The notes beneath the pieces are model-generated. The model saw only the letters and a program-made list of their open reading frames with translations. It was not told the DNA's origin and did not search any database. A DNA stretch of 64,000 nt from NCBI RefSeq assembly GCF_021654285.1, contig NZ_JAKFZS010000001.1, forward strand, positions 248,001 through 312,000, written 5' to 3'. A program made the translations under genes and the position numbers. Positions 1-10,078 of this stretch are shown piece by piece. The stretch is from Pseudoalteromonas luteoviolacea (GTDB lineage Bacteria > Pseudomonadota > Gammaproteobacteria > Enterobacterales > Alteromonadaceae). How positions within the stretch are numbered: position 1 is the stretch's first letter; every line of letters starts with the position of its first letter.

Positions 1-176
1 TGAGAGATGCGATTGTTCAAATCCTGAGTAAAGAACCAGAAGAAACGATAAAGTCCCTTACTGGTCGAGAGGAGATCAGGAAGCGCTGCGCCGAAAAGTT
101 GAAAACACTGCTTAAAGATGAAACCGGACAAGAAATTATCCGAGAAGTTTTATTCACGAAGTACCTCTACCACTAA
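1..176 (+). CDS. FliL-like protein, C-terminal end (partial)
   Basis: Only the last 57 codons are in the window; the frame is open from base 3 and ends in TAA at 174-176. The peptide is charged and helical and ends in VLFTKYLYH. This is typical of FliL-like basal-body-associated proteins, and a fliL-like gene next to glpG is common in marine gammaproteobacteria. The gene is convergent with glpG and overlaps its 3' end by 23 bp. Family assignment from this short tail is an inference. Confidence 0.6.
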   Translation, partial: RDAIVQILSKEPEETIKSLTGREEIRKRCAEKLKTLLKDETGQEIIREVLFTKYLYH

Positions 177-978
177 TTTGATGCATTATTGTTGCAAGGC
201 TCATTCCTGTTAGTAATCCAACTAAATGGGCCCAATTTGCCATACTGATAAATAGCACATCAGTAAATCCTAAAATCATCCACACCAGCATAAACCCGAT
301 CATGGGTTTAGACAAAATAGCCTGCTCATCTTTATTAAGATATGAGTAGATCCAGCAAAACCCCATCTGTGCGTACACAACACCGCTCAACCCACCAAAG
401 TTCGCATCCACAACTAAAAACTGCGCCCAATTACTCAATAATGCACTGACAGTGAAAAGAGATAGCAAAGTTATAAAGCCCGCTCTGTTGACAATTTGGT
501 TACCCAAAAAGATCCACCAGCTCAAGTTAAACAATAAATGTACCGCACCAAAGTGCATAAAAGCAGGAGTTAGCCAGCTCCAAGGGTGGTTTATATCAAA
601 TTTAAGCGCTTCGAATACAGCCGATGGCGTGAAGTAATAAAAACTGATGTAGACAAGTAAAGCGATGATTGTGACAGCCTGTACGAGCCAGTTTAGACGC
701 ATAAAACGCTGGAATAAGTTTAGCTGAGCGCCTTGATATTTTAATGCACTGTCTGTTTCACCCACTTGCCAAGAGGCATTGCTGTACTTTTCATGATAGG
801 GGTTTGCTAAGAACTCTTGCCAAACAGCCTGAGCAGTATGCAGGTCATGCTCTTGTACCCACACTGACACAGTTCTTCCATCTTCACTATGTAATTGGCT
901 TTCTACCCCAAGTGTTCTTAGGTAATCAACGGCTCCTTGAACCGCTCTAGGGTCTGATAAGGAGCCAAGTAGCTTCAT
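154..978 (-). CDS. glpG: Rhomboid intramembrane serine protease GlpG
   Basis: GlpG cleaves transmembrane substrates inside the inner membrane with a Ser-His dyad. The 274-aa protein starts with a soluble N-terminal domain of about 90 residues (MKLLGSLSDPRAVQ, as in enterobacterial GlpG). A six-helix rhomboid core follows. The nucleophile lies in GGLSG (Ser about 198) and the catalytic His in NWAHLVG (about 251). I chose the start at 978 because its ATG overlaps the TGA of glpE (ATGA) and it matches the family's N-terminus; a longer reading adds 11 unrelated residues. It is translationally coupled to glpE, as in Escherichia coli, but without the rest of the glp regulon nearby. Confidence 0.93.
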   Translation of the reverse strand: MKLLGSLSDPRAVQGAVDYLRTLGVESQLHSEDGRTVSVWVQEHDLHTAQAVWQEFLANPYHEKYSNASWQVGETDSALKYQGAQLNLFQRFMRLNWLVQAVTIIALLVYISFYYFTPSAVFEALKFDINHPWSWLTPAFMHFGAVHLLFNLSWWIFLGNQIVNRAGFITLLSLFTVSALLSNWAQFLVVDANFGGLSGVVYAQMGFCWIYSYLNKDEQAILSKPMIGFMLVWMILGFTDVLFISMANWAHLVGLLTGMSLATIMHQISGRGTS

Positions 979-1292
979 TTTTCTACATGTTCCGGAAGTG
1001 TTTGCTCCCATTGAGTAAAGCCACCATCCATACTGTAAACATCTTCAAAGCCTTGCTCAACTAAATAATTCGCAGCATTTTGAGAGCTGATCCCATGGTA
1101 ACAAACAATTATGATTGGCTGTTCAAACTCTTTTTCCTGCATAAAATGGGCTAAGTTTTCATTAGAAAGGTGCTCTGAACCAGGAATGTGTCCCGCTGCA
1201 AACGAGTTAGGATCACGGATATCTGCAACAACCACGTTGTCTTGTGTCATTAACGTTTTTGTTTGTTCAATACTAATATGTTTAAAAGCCAT
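975..1292 (-). CDS. glpE: Thiosulfate sulfurtransferase GlpE
   Basis: A single-domain rhodanese of 105 aa (E. coli GlpE has 108). It transfers sulfane sulfur from thiosulfate to thiophilic acceptors through a cysteine persulfide. The active-site loop reads VCYHGISS with Cys at about 64. The DIRDPNSFAAGHIPGS segment is the typical rhodanese CH2A region. The start at 1292 (MAFKHIS) is preceded by a GAGAG ribosome-binding sequence. Its stop overlaps the glpG start by 4 bp, so the two form one operon. Confidence 0.9.
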   Translation of the reverse strand: MAFKHISIEQTKTLMTQDNVVVADIRDPNSFAAGHIPGSEHLSNENLAHFMQEKEFEQPIIIVCYHGISSQNAANYLVEQGFEDVYSMDGGFTQWEQTLPEHVEK

Positions 1293-1377
1293 ATCTCTCT
1301 CATTAAAAAAGCGGCCCAATTAATACAATACCTTATATAAAGGAAAGTACAATTTAAAGCCGCCTGTTGGATTTAAA

Positions 1378-2406
1378 TTACTTAGTCCAGTCTAGAATCA
1401 CTTTACCTGACTGGCCTGAGATCATTGTATCAAAGCCCTGCTGGAAATCATCCACATTAAATTCATGGGTAATGATAGGCTCAAGGTTCAAACCAGACTG
1501 AATTAAGCTTGCCATCTTGTACCAAGTCTCAAACATTTCGCGTCCGTAGATCCCTTTGATAACTAGCCCTTTAAAAATAACCTGGTTCCAATCCACCGCC
1601 ATGTCACTGGGTGGAATACCCAACATTGCAATTTTACCGCCGTGGTTCATGTTGTTTAGCATGCTATTAAATGCAACCGGTACACCAGACATTTCAAGAC
1701 CCACATCGAAGCCTTCTGTCATACCCAGTTCTTTCATCACATCTTCAAGGTTTTCGCTTGCCACATTGACCGCCTTAGTAGCGCCCATTTTACGTGCAAG
1801 GTCTAGTCGATATTCATTCACATCAGTGATAACAACATGGCGTGCACCAACATGCTTGGCAACAGCGGCTGCCATAATGCCAATTGGACCAGCGCCAGTA
1901 ATCAATACATCTTCACCCACTAAATCAAATGATAAAGCAGTATGTACGGCATTGCCAAATGGGTCAAAAATCGATGCTAATTCATCTGAAATATTATCTG
2001 GTATCTTAAATGCGTTATAAGCTGGGATAACTAAGTATTCAGCGAATGAGCCTTCTCGATTAACGCCCACACCAATGGTATTGCGACATAAGTGTACTCG
2101 ACCTGCTCGGCAGTTTCGACAGTGCCCGCATGTGATATGACCTTCACCAGAAACACGGTCACCAACAGAAAAACCTCGCACCTCTTGACCCATATCGACG
2201 ATTTCACCCACATACTCATGGCCCACGACCATAGGTGTTGGGATCGTATTTTGAGACCATTCATCCCACTTATAAATATGGACATCGGTGCCACAAATTG
2301 CCGTTTTACGGATCTTGATTAGTAAATCGTTGTGCCCCATTTCAGGTTTAGGCACATCGGTCATCCAGATCCCTTCTTCAGCTTTCAACTTGGATAATGC
2401 TTTCAT
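1378..2406 (-). CDS. tdh: L-threonine 3-dehydrogenase
   Basis: A zinc-dependent medium-chain dehydrogenase that oxidises L-threonine to 2-amino-3-ketobutyrate with NAD+. The 342-aa product is collinear with E. coli Tdh. The catalytic zinc site is CGTDVH near residue 38, the GHEYVGE segment follows, and the structural zinc cysteines are in [15 protein letters not shown]. The dinucleotide fold carries GAGPIG. The ATG at 2406 gives the family's [12 protein letters not shown] start; a GTG three codons upstream is less likely. It lies downstream of kbl, so the two-step conversion of threonine to glycine and acetyl-CoA is encoded together. Confidence 0.95.
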   Translation of the reverse strand: MKALSKLKAEEGIWMTDVPKPEMGHNDLLIKIRKTAICGTDVHIYKWDEWSQNTIPTPMVVGHEYVGEIVDMGQEVRGFSVGDRVSGEGHITCGHCRNCRAGRVHLCRNTIGVGVNREGSFAEYLVIPAYNAFKIPDNISDELASIFDPFGNAVHTALSFDLVGEDVLITGAGPIGIMAAAVAKHVGARHVVITDVNEYRLDLARKMGATKAVNVASENLEDVMKELGMTEGFDVGLEMSGVPVAFNSMLNNMNHGGKIAMLGIPPSDMAVDWNQVIFKGLVIKGIYGREMFETWYKMASLIQSGLNLEPIITHEFNVDDFQQGFDTMISGQSGKVILDWTK

Positions 2407-2426
2407 AATATTCACTCGTTAGAAAG

Positions 2427-2444
2427 TAGGTGCGCTAGCACCTA
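2427..2444. other. Stem-loop in the kbl-tdh spacer
   Basis: A perfect 7-bp stem, TAGGTGC, with a GCTA loop and GCACCTA, lies between the kbl stop and the tdh start. There is no T-tract on the minus strand, so it is more likely an mRNA stability or processing hairpin than a terminator. Confidence 0.45.
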
Positions 2445-2448
2445 GCAA

Positions 2449-3645
2449 TTAAATCACACCTAAATCTTTACCAATGCGGATAAACGCTGCAATCGCTTTA
2501 TCCAATTGTTCTTTAGTGTGCGCAGCTGAAATTTGCGTACGAATACGAGCTTGGCCTTTAGGTACTACAGGGAACGAGAAGCCAATCACATATATACCTT
2601 CAGCGAGCAATCTATCTGACATTTCTGCTGCCACTTTTGCATCGCCCAGCATAACAGGAATGATTGCATGATCTTTACCAGCACATGTAAAGCCAGCCGC
2701 TTCCATCTCGTTGCGGAAGTATGCTGCGTTTTCCCATAGTTGGTCACGTAATGCTTTACCGTCTTTAAGCATATCAAGCACTTTGATAGATGCTGTCACG
2801 ATAGATGGCGCTAACGAGTTAGAAAACAAATATGGACGAGAGCGCTGGCGTAACCACTCTACAATCTCTTTTTTACCTGAAGTGTAACCACCCGATGCGC
2901 CACCAAGTGCTTTACCAAGTGTACCTGTGATAATGTCAACTCTGTCCATAACACCACAGTACTCAGCCGTGCCCGCGCCATTTTCACCAACAAAACCAAC
3001 GGCGTGTGAATCATCTACCATAACAAGTGCATCGTACTTATCCGCAAGATCGCACACTGCTGCTAAGTTACAGATAACACCATCCATTGAGAAAACACCA
3101 TCCGTTGCTATTAGCTTCGTTTTAGCACCCGCTTCTGTTGCTGCAATCAACTGCTTCTCTAAATCAGCCATGTCATTGTTTGCATAACGGAAGCGTTTAG
3201 CTTTACACAGACGTACACCATCAATAATAGATGCGTGGTTTAAAGAGTCTGAGATAATTGCGTCTTCTGGGCCAAGGATCGTTTCAAATAAACCAGCGTT
3301 CGCATCAAAGCATGACGAGTATAAAATCGTATCTTCAGTTTTTAAAAACTCACTGATTTTTTCTTCTAATGTCTTATGAATATCTTGAGTACCACAAATA
3401 AAGCGTACAGATGCAACGCCAAAACCATGATCAGATAAACCGCTTTGCGCTGCAGCAATCAGATCTGGATGGTTAGCCAAGCCTAGGTAGTTGTTTGCAC
3501 AAAAGTTAATAACGCTTTCACCCGTTGATACAGCGATTTCTGCTTGCTGCTGTGATGTAATAATGCGTTCTTTTTTATATAAGCCTTCAGCTTTCACTTC
3601 TTCTATTTGTTGTTGAAGTTGGCTGTAAAATGCCGCTGATCTCAT
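2449..3645 (-). CDS. kbl: 2-amino-3-ketobutyrate coenzyme A ligase
   Basis: A PLP-dependent alpha-oxoamine synthase family enzyme. It cleaves 2-amino-3-ketobutyrate with CoA to glycine and acetyl-CoA. The 398-aa length equals the E. coli enzyme. Conserved blocks include [14 protein letters not shown], the DDSHAVGF region and the PLP-lysine region [13 protein letters not shown]. The start at 3645 ([10 protein letters not shown]) matches family length; the frame stays open 29 codons further upstream without similarity. First gene of the kbl-tdh operon. Confidence 0.95.
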   Translation of the reverse strand: MRSAAFYSQLQQQIEEVKAEGLYKKERIITSQQQAEIAVSTGESVINFCANNYLGLANHPDLIAAAQSGLSDHGFGVASVRFICGTQDIHKTLEEKISEFLKTEDTILYSSCFDANAGLFETILGPEDAIISDSLNHASIIDGVRLCKAKRFRYANNDMADLEKQLIAATEAGAKTKLIATDGVFSMDGVICNLAAVCDLADKYDALVMVDDSHAVGFVGENGAGTAEYCGVMDRVDIITGTLGKALGGASGGYTSGKKEIVEWLRQRSRPYLFSNSLAPSIVTASIKVLDMLKDGKALRDQLWENAAYFRNEMEAAGFTCAGKDHAIIPVMLGDAKVAAEMSDRLLAEGIYVIGFSFPVVPKGQARIRTQISAAHTKEQLDKAIAAFIRIGKDLGVI

Positions 3646-3954
3646 GTAGAGTCTCCATTGGTTGCACGGAGTGTGTACGCCTAATTTTGCTTCTGAGGTG
3701 AACACACGACTATGATGCCTCGAATACTGCATGAGTTATTTAACTCAATGCAACAATGTTTCGATTCGATAGACGTTGAAACTCAGGTTAAATCAATTAA
3801 AAGGGTACACACCAAATGAAAAGTCATACTCAAGCCAATTACCCACTTGTTGTATGAATGAGTTAAATTACTTGAGTATATTTTAAAAGGTTCGCAAGCT
3901 AAATGCACGGATTGTGATTATCTTGTTTTATATGAGCGTAAAGCTAAATGGGCG
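3646..3954. other. Intergenic region upstream of kbl with a spaced inverted repeat
   Basis: 309 bp without a convincing gene. It should hold the kbl-tdh promoter. A 9-bp inverted repeat, ATACTCAAG at 3826-3834 and CTTGAGTAT at 3871-3879, is separated by 36 bp. It could be a hairpin or paired operator half-sites. No riboswitch or tRNA was recognised. Confidence 0.4.
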
Positions 3955-4503
3955 TTAACCTAATTTTTGGGGCAGCTGTGCCAAAGAATCGCAAACAAAA
4001 TCTGCAAATGATTCATCCTCAGCTGTGAGCTCTTGTCCTGAACGCACCAATATTTTAGTTGCTACACCTGCTGCAATAGCAGCTTTCATATCTGAAGCCT
4101 TATCTCCCACCATGATACTGGTTGTAGGATCTATATCATGCTCTTCAATCGCTTGTAATAGCATGCCTGGTTTTGGCTTTCGGCAATCGCAATCACGCAA
4201 GTACTGTGGTAGTGCTTTTTTGGGGTGATGTGGGCAAAAATAAACGCCTGCGATGTCAATACCATGCCTATTAAACTGCTCACACATCCACTGTGTTAAG
4301 CGCTGGAACTGAGCTTCATCATAATATCCGCGTCCAATACCAGATTGGTTCGTCACCACGACAAGCTTATAACCTAATCCTGTAAAGTATTGACACGCTT
4401 CAAACACACCGTCGATGAACTCAAAGTCTTCAATGGCATGTACATAAGCATGATCATGATTGATCACACCATCTCTATCTAAGAATACTGCTTTAGATTT
4501 CAT
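3955..4503 (-). CDS. gmhB: D-glycero-beta-D-manno-heptose 1,7-bisphosphate 7-phosphatase
   Basis: A HAD-superfamily phosphatase of 182 aa that removes the C7 phosphate in ADP-heptose synthesis for the LPS inner core. The nucleophile motif is FLDRDGVIN (DxD at about 9-11), motif II is VTNQSG, and the late acidic motif is MVGDKASD. The GmhB zinc loop is present: CPHHP followed by CDCRKPKPG. It overlaps the 3' end of nothing upstream on its own strand except the GT9 gene, whose stop overlaps this start by 4 bp (ATGA), so it is translated after that glycosyltransferase. Confidence 0.93.
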   Translation of the reverse strand: MKSKAVFLDRDGVINHDHAYVHAIEDFEFIDGVFEACQYFTGLGYKLVVVTNQSGIGRGYYDEAQFQRLTQWMCEQFNRHGIDIAGVYFCPHHPKKALPQYLRDCDCRKPKPGMLLQAIEEHDIDPTTSIMVGDKASDMKAAIAAGVATKILVRSGQELTAEDESFADFVCDSLAQLPQKLG

Positions 4504-5543
4504 AATTTCTCTTGCTGAACGACTTTATCAAACATCGCTGTTACATCATCAACACTAATTTGTGCCATTAAATCTGCGCCTTTTACCCGAGTGCCCCAAG
4601 GCAACTCACTGGCTGGCTTGCCTTTTTGTTGCAATAAATTTTGGTGATACACCTCAACAACATATTGCTGATATAAGTATGGCCCTGTTCGCTTTGGATT
4701 GGAATGCGCATATAAGCCAATAACTGGCGTGCCCACCGTCACAGCCATATGGGCAGGTCCTGTATCAGGCGCAAGTACTAATTTTGCTTGTTGAAGTACA
4801 CATAGAAGGGTTTTCAACCCAGTTTTGCCCACGAGATTTAAAATCGGACATTTTGCCTGCTCAATAATGGCTTGGCTTAGACTAACTTCCAACTCAGTTG
4901 GGCCACCGGTTATTACAACCTGAAAGCCTTGTGCTGTAGCATAGTCTGCAAGCGCTGCATAACGCTCTGGCAACCAATTTCGCTCTTTTTTACTCGCAGC
5001 AGGTGAAATGACAAACACGCGTTCAAGGCCTTTCAAAAGCGTTTTTGCCTGTTCCTCATCCTCTGCAGTATAAGGCATACTCCAAGTTGGGTCTTGAGGC
5101 TGTGCGCCAATTGCCTGAGCGAAATGATGAAAACCGTCGAGTACATGCGGTTCTGTTTGACCTGTGATACGTTGATTAACAACTAACGAGTGCAACTCTT
5201 TTGAGCGCGCGCTATCAAAACCAATTTTCACTTTTGCAGGAATGCACAGCGCAGCCACATTAGAACGAAACGCAACCTGCATGTGCAGCAGCACATCAAA
5301 TTTTGTGCCTTTAAAATGCGCCTTTAAATCCTTAAACGCCGCTTTACCGCGTTTTTTATCAAACACCACAAACTCTACACCCGGTAAGTCGGCCAATAAC
5401 ATCGCCTCTACTTTACCTATTACCCACGTTATTTTCGCTTGAGGATGTGCGCGTTGAATCGCTTGGACCGCTGACACTGCATGACAGACATCGCCAATAG
5501 CTGATAGTCGAAGCACGCAAATAGAAGAAATTGTTTTTGACAC
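4500..5543 (-). CDS. Glycosyltransferase family 9, LPS heptosyltransferase
   Basis: 347 aa with the GT9 fold that transfers heptose from ADP-heptose to the growing LPS core at the inner face of the inner membrane. The N-terminal LRLSAIGDVCHAVSA motif and the C-terminal nucleotide-sugar site APDTGPAHMAV are typical. KIGFDSARSKELHS in the middle is heptosyltransferase-like. Whether it corresponds to heptosyltransferase I (WaaC) or another GT9 enzyme cannot be settled here, so no symbol is given. It is coupled to gmhB and divergent from kdkA. Confidence 0.85.
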   Translation of the reverse strand: MSKTISSICVLRLSAIGDVCHAVSAVQAIQRAHPQAKITWVIGKVEAMLLADLPGVEFVVFDKKRGKAAFKDLKAHFKGTKFDVLLHMQVAFRSNVAALCIPAKVKIGFDSARSKELHSLVVNQRITGQTEPHVLDGFHHFAQAIGAQPQDPTWSMPYTAEDEEQAKTLLKGLERVFVISPAASKKERNWLPERYAALADYATAQGFQVVITGGPTELEVSLSQAIIEQAKCPILNLVGKTGLKTLLCVLQQAKLVLAPDTGPAHMAVTVGTPVIGLYAHSNPKRTGPYLYQQYVVEVYHQNLLQQKGKPASELPWGTRVKGADLMAQISVDDVTAMFDKVVQQEKL

Positions 5544-5671
5544 TCGCCTTACCTAATCAGTTTAAGAACGCATGATCTTAAATTAATCGTCTCGATTTGC
5601 AACACTTGTGCATTTCCCTCTTGAGAAAAAATCGCTAAACTTGCGACATATTTCCACTTTGCTAGCCACTT

Positions 5672-6397
5672 ATGCTCAAAATAGACAATACCGGCAACCA
5701 CTTCATTATAACGCCACAAAATAGCGTATTAAACATTAACCAAGACTGGTTTGATGTAGAACATTGGCGGCAAAAAGACGCTATCGTAAACAGTAAACTT
5801 GGCCGCGCGCCAGCATGGTTTATTCAATATCAAAAAGGCAGTATTGCCGTATTAAAACACTATTGGAGAGGCGGCTTAATAGGCAAAGTATTAAATGATC
5901 AATACGTATTTTTAGGCTTAGAGAAAACCAGAGTATACAAGGAATTTAAGCTTCTTTTAGAACTGAAGGCGTTGAACCTACCAGTGCCAGGACCCATTGC
6001 GGCTTATATTAAACAAACCTATGGTATTTATCGTGCTGATATACTGACACAAGCTATCCCAAGCGCACAAAGTGTGTGTGAAAAGCTACAACAATGCCAC
6101 TTATCAGAAAATGAATTAGTGTCCGTCGGTCAAACCGTTGCTGATTTCCACCGTCAAGGTGTCTATCATGACGACCTCAATATCAATAATATCCTTTTTG
6201 ATGGACAGGGTAACGTCAATTTAATCGACTTCGATAAAGGAGAGATCAGAGCCATAGATAAAACATGGCAACAGGCTAATATTGATAGGCTGGCGCGCTC
6301 TTTTAAAAAAGAAGCCGGCAAATGGCCGACTTTCTTTTTTGACGAATCACACTGGCAAGTGCTGCTTAAGGCTTACGAAAAGCAATTAAACAATTAA
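5672..6397 (+). CDS. kdkA: 3-deoxy-D-manno-octulosonic acid (Kdo) kinase
   Basis: KdkA phosphorylates O4 of the Kdo residue on lipid A precursors, giving the phosphorylated single-Kdo core known from Haemophilus, Vibrio and relatives. The 241-aa protein has an RIO/protein-kinase-like fold. The catalytic loop is HDDLNINN at 166-173 and the metal-binding motif is DFDKGE at 186-191. It is convergent with hldE and overlaps it by 4 bp. Together with waaA nearby this supports a Kdo-phosphate type inner core (inference from context). Confidence 0.92.
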   Translation: MLKIDNTGNHFIITPQNSVLNINQDWFDVEHWRQKDAIVNSKLGRAPAWFIQYQKGSIAVLKHYWRGGLIGKVLNDQYVFLGLEKTRVYKEFKLLLELKALNLPVPGPIAAYIKQTYGIYRADILTQAIPSAQSVCEKLQQCHLSENELVSVGQTVADFHRQGVYHDDLNINNILFDGQGNVNLIDFDKGEIRAIDKTWQQANIDRLARSFKKEAGKWPTFFFDESHWQVLLKAYEKQLNN

Positions 6398-7842
6398 CTT
6401 TTGCTCAAACGTGCTTTTTTTATGATATTCGAGGTTGAGCAACCGTCTAGAAAAGACAATACCTCAACCTGACCGCCTTGTGCTAAAACATGATCGGCAC
6501 CCGCGATCTCCTCGACCTTATAATCACCACCTTTGACAAGAACATCAGGGCTTATCGTCGCAATTAAATTAGCAGGCGTATCGCCTTCTACTTCTTTGCC
6601 AAAAGGAATCACCCAGTCAACAGACGCAAGAGCTGAGATAACCATCGCACGCTCGCTTAAAGGATTAATTGGCCTATCAGCCCCTTTCAAACGCGAAATT
6701 GACTCATCGTTGTTTAACCCTACAACTAAACGGTCTCCCATCGCTTTAGCCTGCGCTAAATAACGCACATGACCGGCATGTAAAATATCAAAACAGCCGT
6801 TCGTAAACACTATTTTCTCGCCATTTTGCTTAGCAAAAGAAATATGCTGTAGTACATCCTCAAAAGGTGTCTGATAATGCTCGCCCGTCTCTTTCAAGTA
6901 CTGGCTCAACTTTGCACTCAACTCTTCCGGCGTCACCGTGGCTGCGCCTAATTTCCCAACCACGATACCCGCTGCCAAATTAGCCATTTCAACGGCATCT
7001 TTGGCGTTCATACCAGCGCCTAGCATAGTCGTTAACGTTGCAATGACCGTGTCACCAGCCCCTGTCACATCACTTACTTCAAGTACTTGTGCTGGAAAGT
7101 CGTGTTTTTCATCTTCGGATATAAGAGACATCCCATGCTCAGAGCGCGTAAGTAACATAGCATCGATACCCGCTTCAGAGATTAGCTGTCGAGCACTTTG
7201 GGTAATCGCAGCCTCTGAACTGACATCACCACCGGCGAGCTTAAACTCATTTAAATTAGGCGTAATAAAGTCAGCACCGCGATATAGCGATAAATCACTT
7301 AACTTAGGATCAATGAGTACCGTTTTACCTGCACGTTTTGCAATAGCAATCATCTCAGAAATGTTAGCAAGGGCGCCTTTATTGTAATCAGAAAACAAGA
7401 CATATTCATATGCATCAATGACTTGCTCAAGTTTTTCAGTCAGTAATACACTGTGCTCCGCTAAAAATTGCTCTTCCATATCTAAGCGAACAACCTGCTG
7501 ATGGCGACTGATCACACGCATTTTCGCAATGGTCGGCAGGTGTTCCACGCTTACCAGCTGAGAATCAATATTTTCATCTGCCAAAATACTATTAAGCTTG
7601 CGACCATTGTCGTCTTGGCCAATCAAGCCAAGAAGGCCAACTTTACCGTCAAGGTGTGCAATATTCTTCGCCACGTTAGCAGCACCACCGGCTTTGTCAT
7701 CCAAGCTACTTACTTTAACGACAGGCACTGGTGCTTCAGGTGAAATTCTACCGGTATCACCATGCCAATATCTATCCAGCATCACATCACCTACAACAAG
7801 CACACGTGCATTATTCAGGTTTTGTAAGGCAGCTAAATTCAT
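6394..7842 (-). CDS. hldE: Bifunctional heptose-7-phosphate kinase / heptose-1-phosphate adenylyltransferase HldE
   Basis: 482 aa, close to E. coli HldE (477). The N-terminal ribokinase-type domain (about 1-320) phosphorylates heptose 7-phosphate; it shows [14 protein letters not shown] and the anion hole DVTGAGDTV. The C-terminal cytidylyltransferase-like domain (about 345-480) makes ADP-heptose; it shows [14 protein letters not shown]. Its start overlaps the gmhA stop by 4 bp, so isomerase and kinase/adenylyltransferase are translated together. gmhB, the intervening step, is encoded 2 kb away on the same strand. Confidence 0.96.
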   Translation of the reverse strand: MNLAALQNLNNARVLVVGDVMLDRYWHGDTGRISPEAPVPVVKVSSLDDKAGGAANVAKNIAHLDGKVGLLGLIGQDDNGRKLNSILADENIDSQLVSVEHLPTIAKMRVISRHQQVVRLDMEEQFLAEHSVLLTEKLEQVIDAYEYVLFSDYNKGALANISEMIAIAKRAGKTVLIDPKLSDLSLYRGADFITPNLNEFKLAGGDVSSEAAITQSARQLISEAGIDAMLLTRSEHGMSLISEDEKHDFPAQVLEVSDVTGAGDTVIATLTTMLGAGMNAKDAVEMANLAAGIVVGKLGAATVTPEELSAKLSQYLKETGEHYQTPFEDVLQHISFAKQNGEKIVFTNGCFDILHAGHVRYLAQAKAMGDRLVVGLNNDESISRLKGADRPINPLSERAMVISALASVDWVIPFGKEVEGDTPANLIATISPDVLVKGGDYKVEEIAGADHVLAQGGQVEVLSFLDGCSTSNIIKKARLSKS

Positions 7843-8432
7843 TTGCTTTGCTCCGCAATTAGAAGGTCAACTGCTTCGCACAGCCAATGACCAATAAACA
7901 TATGTGCTTCTTGAATACGTGCTGTTTCATCATAATTTATGATGATAGGCAATTTAGCAATGTCTTTTACTTCGCCGCCCTGACGGCCAGTTAAAGCGAC
8001 TGTATAAGCGCCAATTTCATTTGCTGCTGCCAAAGCCAAATTGATATTTTCACTGGTACCTGACGTTGTAAGCCCTATAACCAAATCTTCTGGTTTGCAT
8101 AGCGCTTGAACCTGCCTTTCAAACACAGTATTAAAATGATAATCGTTGCTATGAGCTGTCAGTATTGAAGTATCTGTCGTAAGTGCGATTGAAGCCAATG
8201 GCCCGCGCTCTAGTTTATAACGTACGACAAACTCAGCGGCAAGGTGCTGTGCATCTGCGGCACTACCACCATTACCAAACCAGATAACTTTACCACCTGA
8301 GGCAAGTGTTTTCTGACATGCTTTCAACAGTGCTACCGACTCTTGATGATAATTCGCCATATTCGCAAATAGCGCCATATGGCGTTCCAAACTATCTAAG
8401 TAGCTATTCGCAATTTGTTCATTGACTGACAT
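7839..8432 (-). CDS. gmhA: Phosphoheptose isomerase
   Basis: Converts sedoheptulose 7-phosphate to D-glycero-D-manno-heptose 7-phosphate, the first step of ADP-heptose synthesis. The 197-aa SIS-domain protein has [18 protein letters not shown], the sugar-phosphate loop TTSGTSENI, and the C-terminal [14 protein letters not shown] helix with catalytic Glu/His residues. It is the first gene of gmhA-hldE and overlaps hldE by 4 bp. Confidence 0.94.
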   Translation of the reverse strand: MSVNEQIANSYLDSLERHMALFANMANYHQESVALLKACQKTLASGGKVIWFGNGGSAADAQHLAAEFVVRYKLERGPLASIALTTDTSILTAHSNDYHFNTVFERQVQALCKPEDLVIGLTTSGTSENINLALAAANEIGAYTVALTGRQGGEVKDIAKLPIIINYDETARIQEAHMFIGHWLCEAVDLLIAEQSK

Positions 8433-8493
8433 AGTGAACCCTAAAATTCTACAAGCCCAAAAATTGGGTTAGTTCTTAATTATTTCCCGTGTA

Positions 8494-9933
8494 CTACCAG
8501 TATACATTGACTGACAGCCAAGTGTAGTTTTCTCCGAAGACATCTTTGCCCACTGTTAGGCTCGTTTCTAGTTGATAGTCATCAATTTTCCTAGAATTAG
8601 AAAGTTTGAGTTCATTTTGCTTTTTATACTCATACTTCTCATTATCTTGGTTATCAACCGTTGTCCACTTGATGCGCCACAATGAATCTAAACTCTCGGC
8701 ATAAGTAACTTCAACAACTTGGCTTTGCGTCGCCACTCCGTGATTAAATACGCGGTGATTGCTTGCAAAATGACCTAGTACGAAGTCATTTATACTATTT
8801 CCTTTTTCTGGATAGATATGATGCGTAAACCAATGCTCACTAATATCTGAAAACTCGTAACGCAATGAGATATCTTTGGTTAATTCTGGAATGTAAAAAC
8901 CATAGTTTGTAACAGAATTACCAAACAGGTAATTTTTATGCTCTCTTGTATCTTCACCACCATGTTCGATATACCATTCAACAGGTATATACCAATTCGT
9001 TTTAAACGATGTAGTGACTGTAGCCCATTGGTCTCCAAGCTCACTATCTGTACTGCCGGTTAGGCCGCTGTTATCACTGCCTGCTGGATCAAAGAATGCC
9101 TTAAGTACATCCTTTCCTGAAACTTCTCTTGGACCGCCTCCAAATTGCATCATTCGGTTGATACCGATTTTCCAATTGTTCAGCGGCTCAAAACTTAAAT
9201 GCGTCCCCGCCAGTTTAGGCGTACCATCATGTCGTTTGTCTTGGTAATGAATACCTTTTTCAACATATTCCAATTCAGAATAAAATAACTCAAAGTCAAA
9301 GTTCCACCAGTTTTCAAGTGGAGAATTTAATCCTAAAGAAATCGATAAAGGGGTCTGTGCATTCGTTGAATAGACTTGAGCCGAATGCTTAAAAGGCGAA
9401 AACCAATGCTCTTTGTAGCCTATATTAAGTTGAAGATTCTCTCCGCCCAGTGCATAAAAAGTATTATAAGGCACTAACCTACCAGCTTCTACACGGTACT
9501 CTGCGCCTAATTGTAATAGTGAGCTATCACTACCTCGATAAATACCTCCGAGCGAAATTTCTGCATATTCGCCTGAATAATTCCCTCGATCATTTGCAAT
9601 TTGTTGCTCTTCCCCAGAGTCGATGCGCAATTTAATGCCCCTACGAGTGATAGCATCTGTTTGCAAATATGGCGCAATGCGAGCTCGAATACTTGCTTGC
9701 AACGCAGGATCGATGTTGCCTAGTTTTACAATATGCTGGTTAATCTCTGAAATCCTGTATGGCTTACTCATTGGTGTTACTGCCGTAAGCGTAAACATCT
9801 TTTCAATTTGATACTCGAGAATATTATCTTTACCAATCGGAAGATAAGCAGTCGGCTTAGCAAAAGCCGATTGAGCGACAAAAGTCAGAGGTAAAGAAAC
9901 AGCAAACAACAACTTTTTAAAAATTGACAACAT
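8494..9933 (-). CDS. Wzi-family capsule assembly outer-membrane protein
   Basis: A 479-aa protein with a signal peptide (MLSIFKKLLF to AQSAFA), then long alternating aromatic strands of a beta barrel ending in an aromatic residue (SVNVYW). The pattern matches Wzi, which anchors capsule polysaccharide at the surface of the outer membrane. The upstream extension to 10035 has no signal sequence, so I place the start at 9933. Other capsule export genes are not in the window. Its place between gmhA and waaA suggests surface polysaccharide attachment, but the ligand is unknown. Confidence 0.78.
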   Translation of the reverse strand: MLSIFKKLLFAVSLPLTFVAQSAFAKPTAYLPIGKDNILEYQIEKMFTLTAVTPMSKPYRISEINQHIVKLGNIDPALQASIRARIAPYLQTDAITRRGIKLRIDSGEEQQIANDRGNYSGEYAEISLGGIYRGSDSSLLQLGAEYRVEAGRLVPYNTFYALGGENLQLNIGYKEHWFSPFKHSAQVYSTNAQTPLSISLGLNSPLENWWNFDFELFYSELEYVEKGIHYQDKRHDGTPKLAGTHLSFEPLNNWKIGINRMMQFGGGPREVSGKDVLKAFFDPAGSDNSGLTGSTDSELGDQWATVTTSFKTNWYIPVEWYIEHGGEDTREHKNYLFGNSVTNYGFYIPELTKDISLRYEFSDISEHWFTHHIYPEKGNSINDFVLGHFASNHRVFNHGVATQSQVVEVTYAESLDSLWRIKWTTVDNQDNEKYEYKKQNELKLSNSRKIDDYQLETSLTVGKDVFGENYTWLSVNVYW

Positions 9934-10078
9934 TTTATTTCTTTCAAAAACAATCAGGGGCGAGCATACTAGCAAATTAAGCGCAGTTGGGCACGCACCT
10001 ATATGTGTAAAATTGTTATAGTCATTTCCATTCACCTTTAATCACGTTAAACTGCGCTTTTATTTATGTCCTGATATC

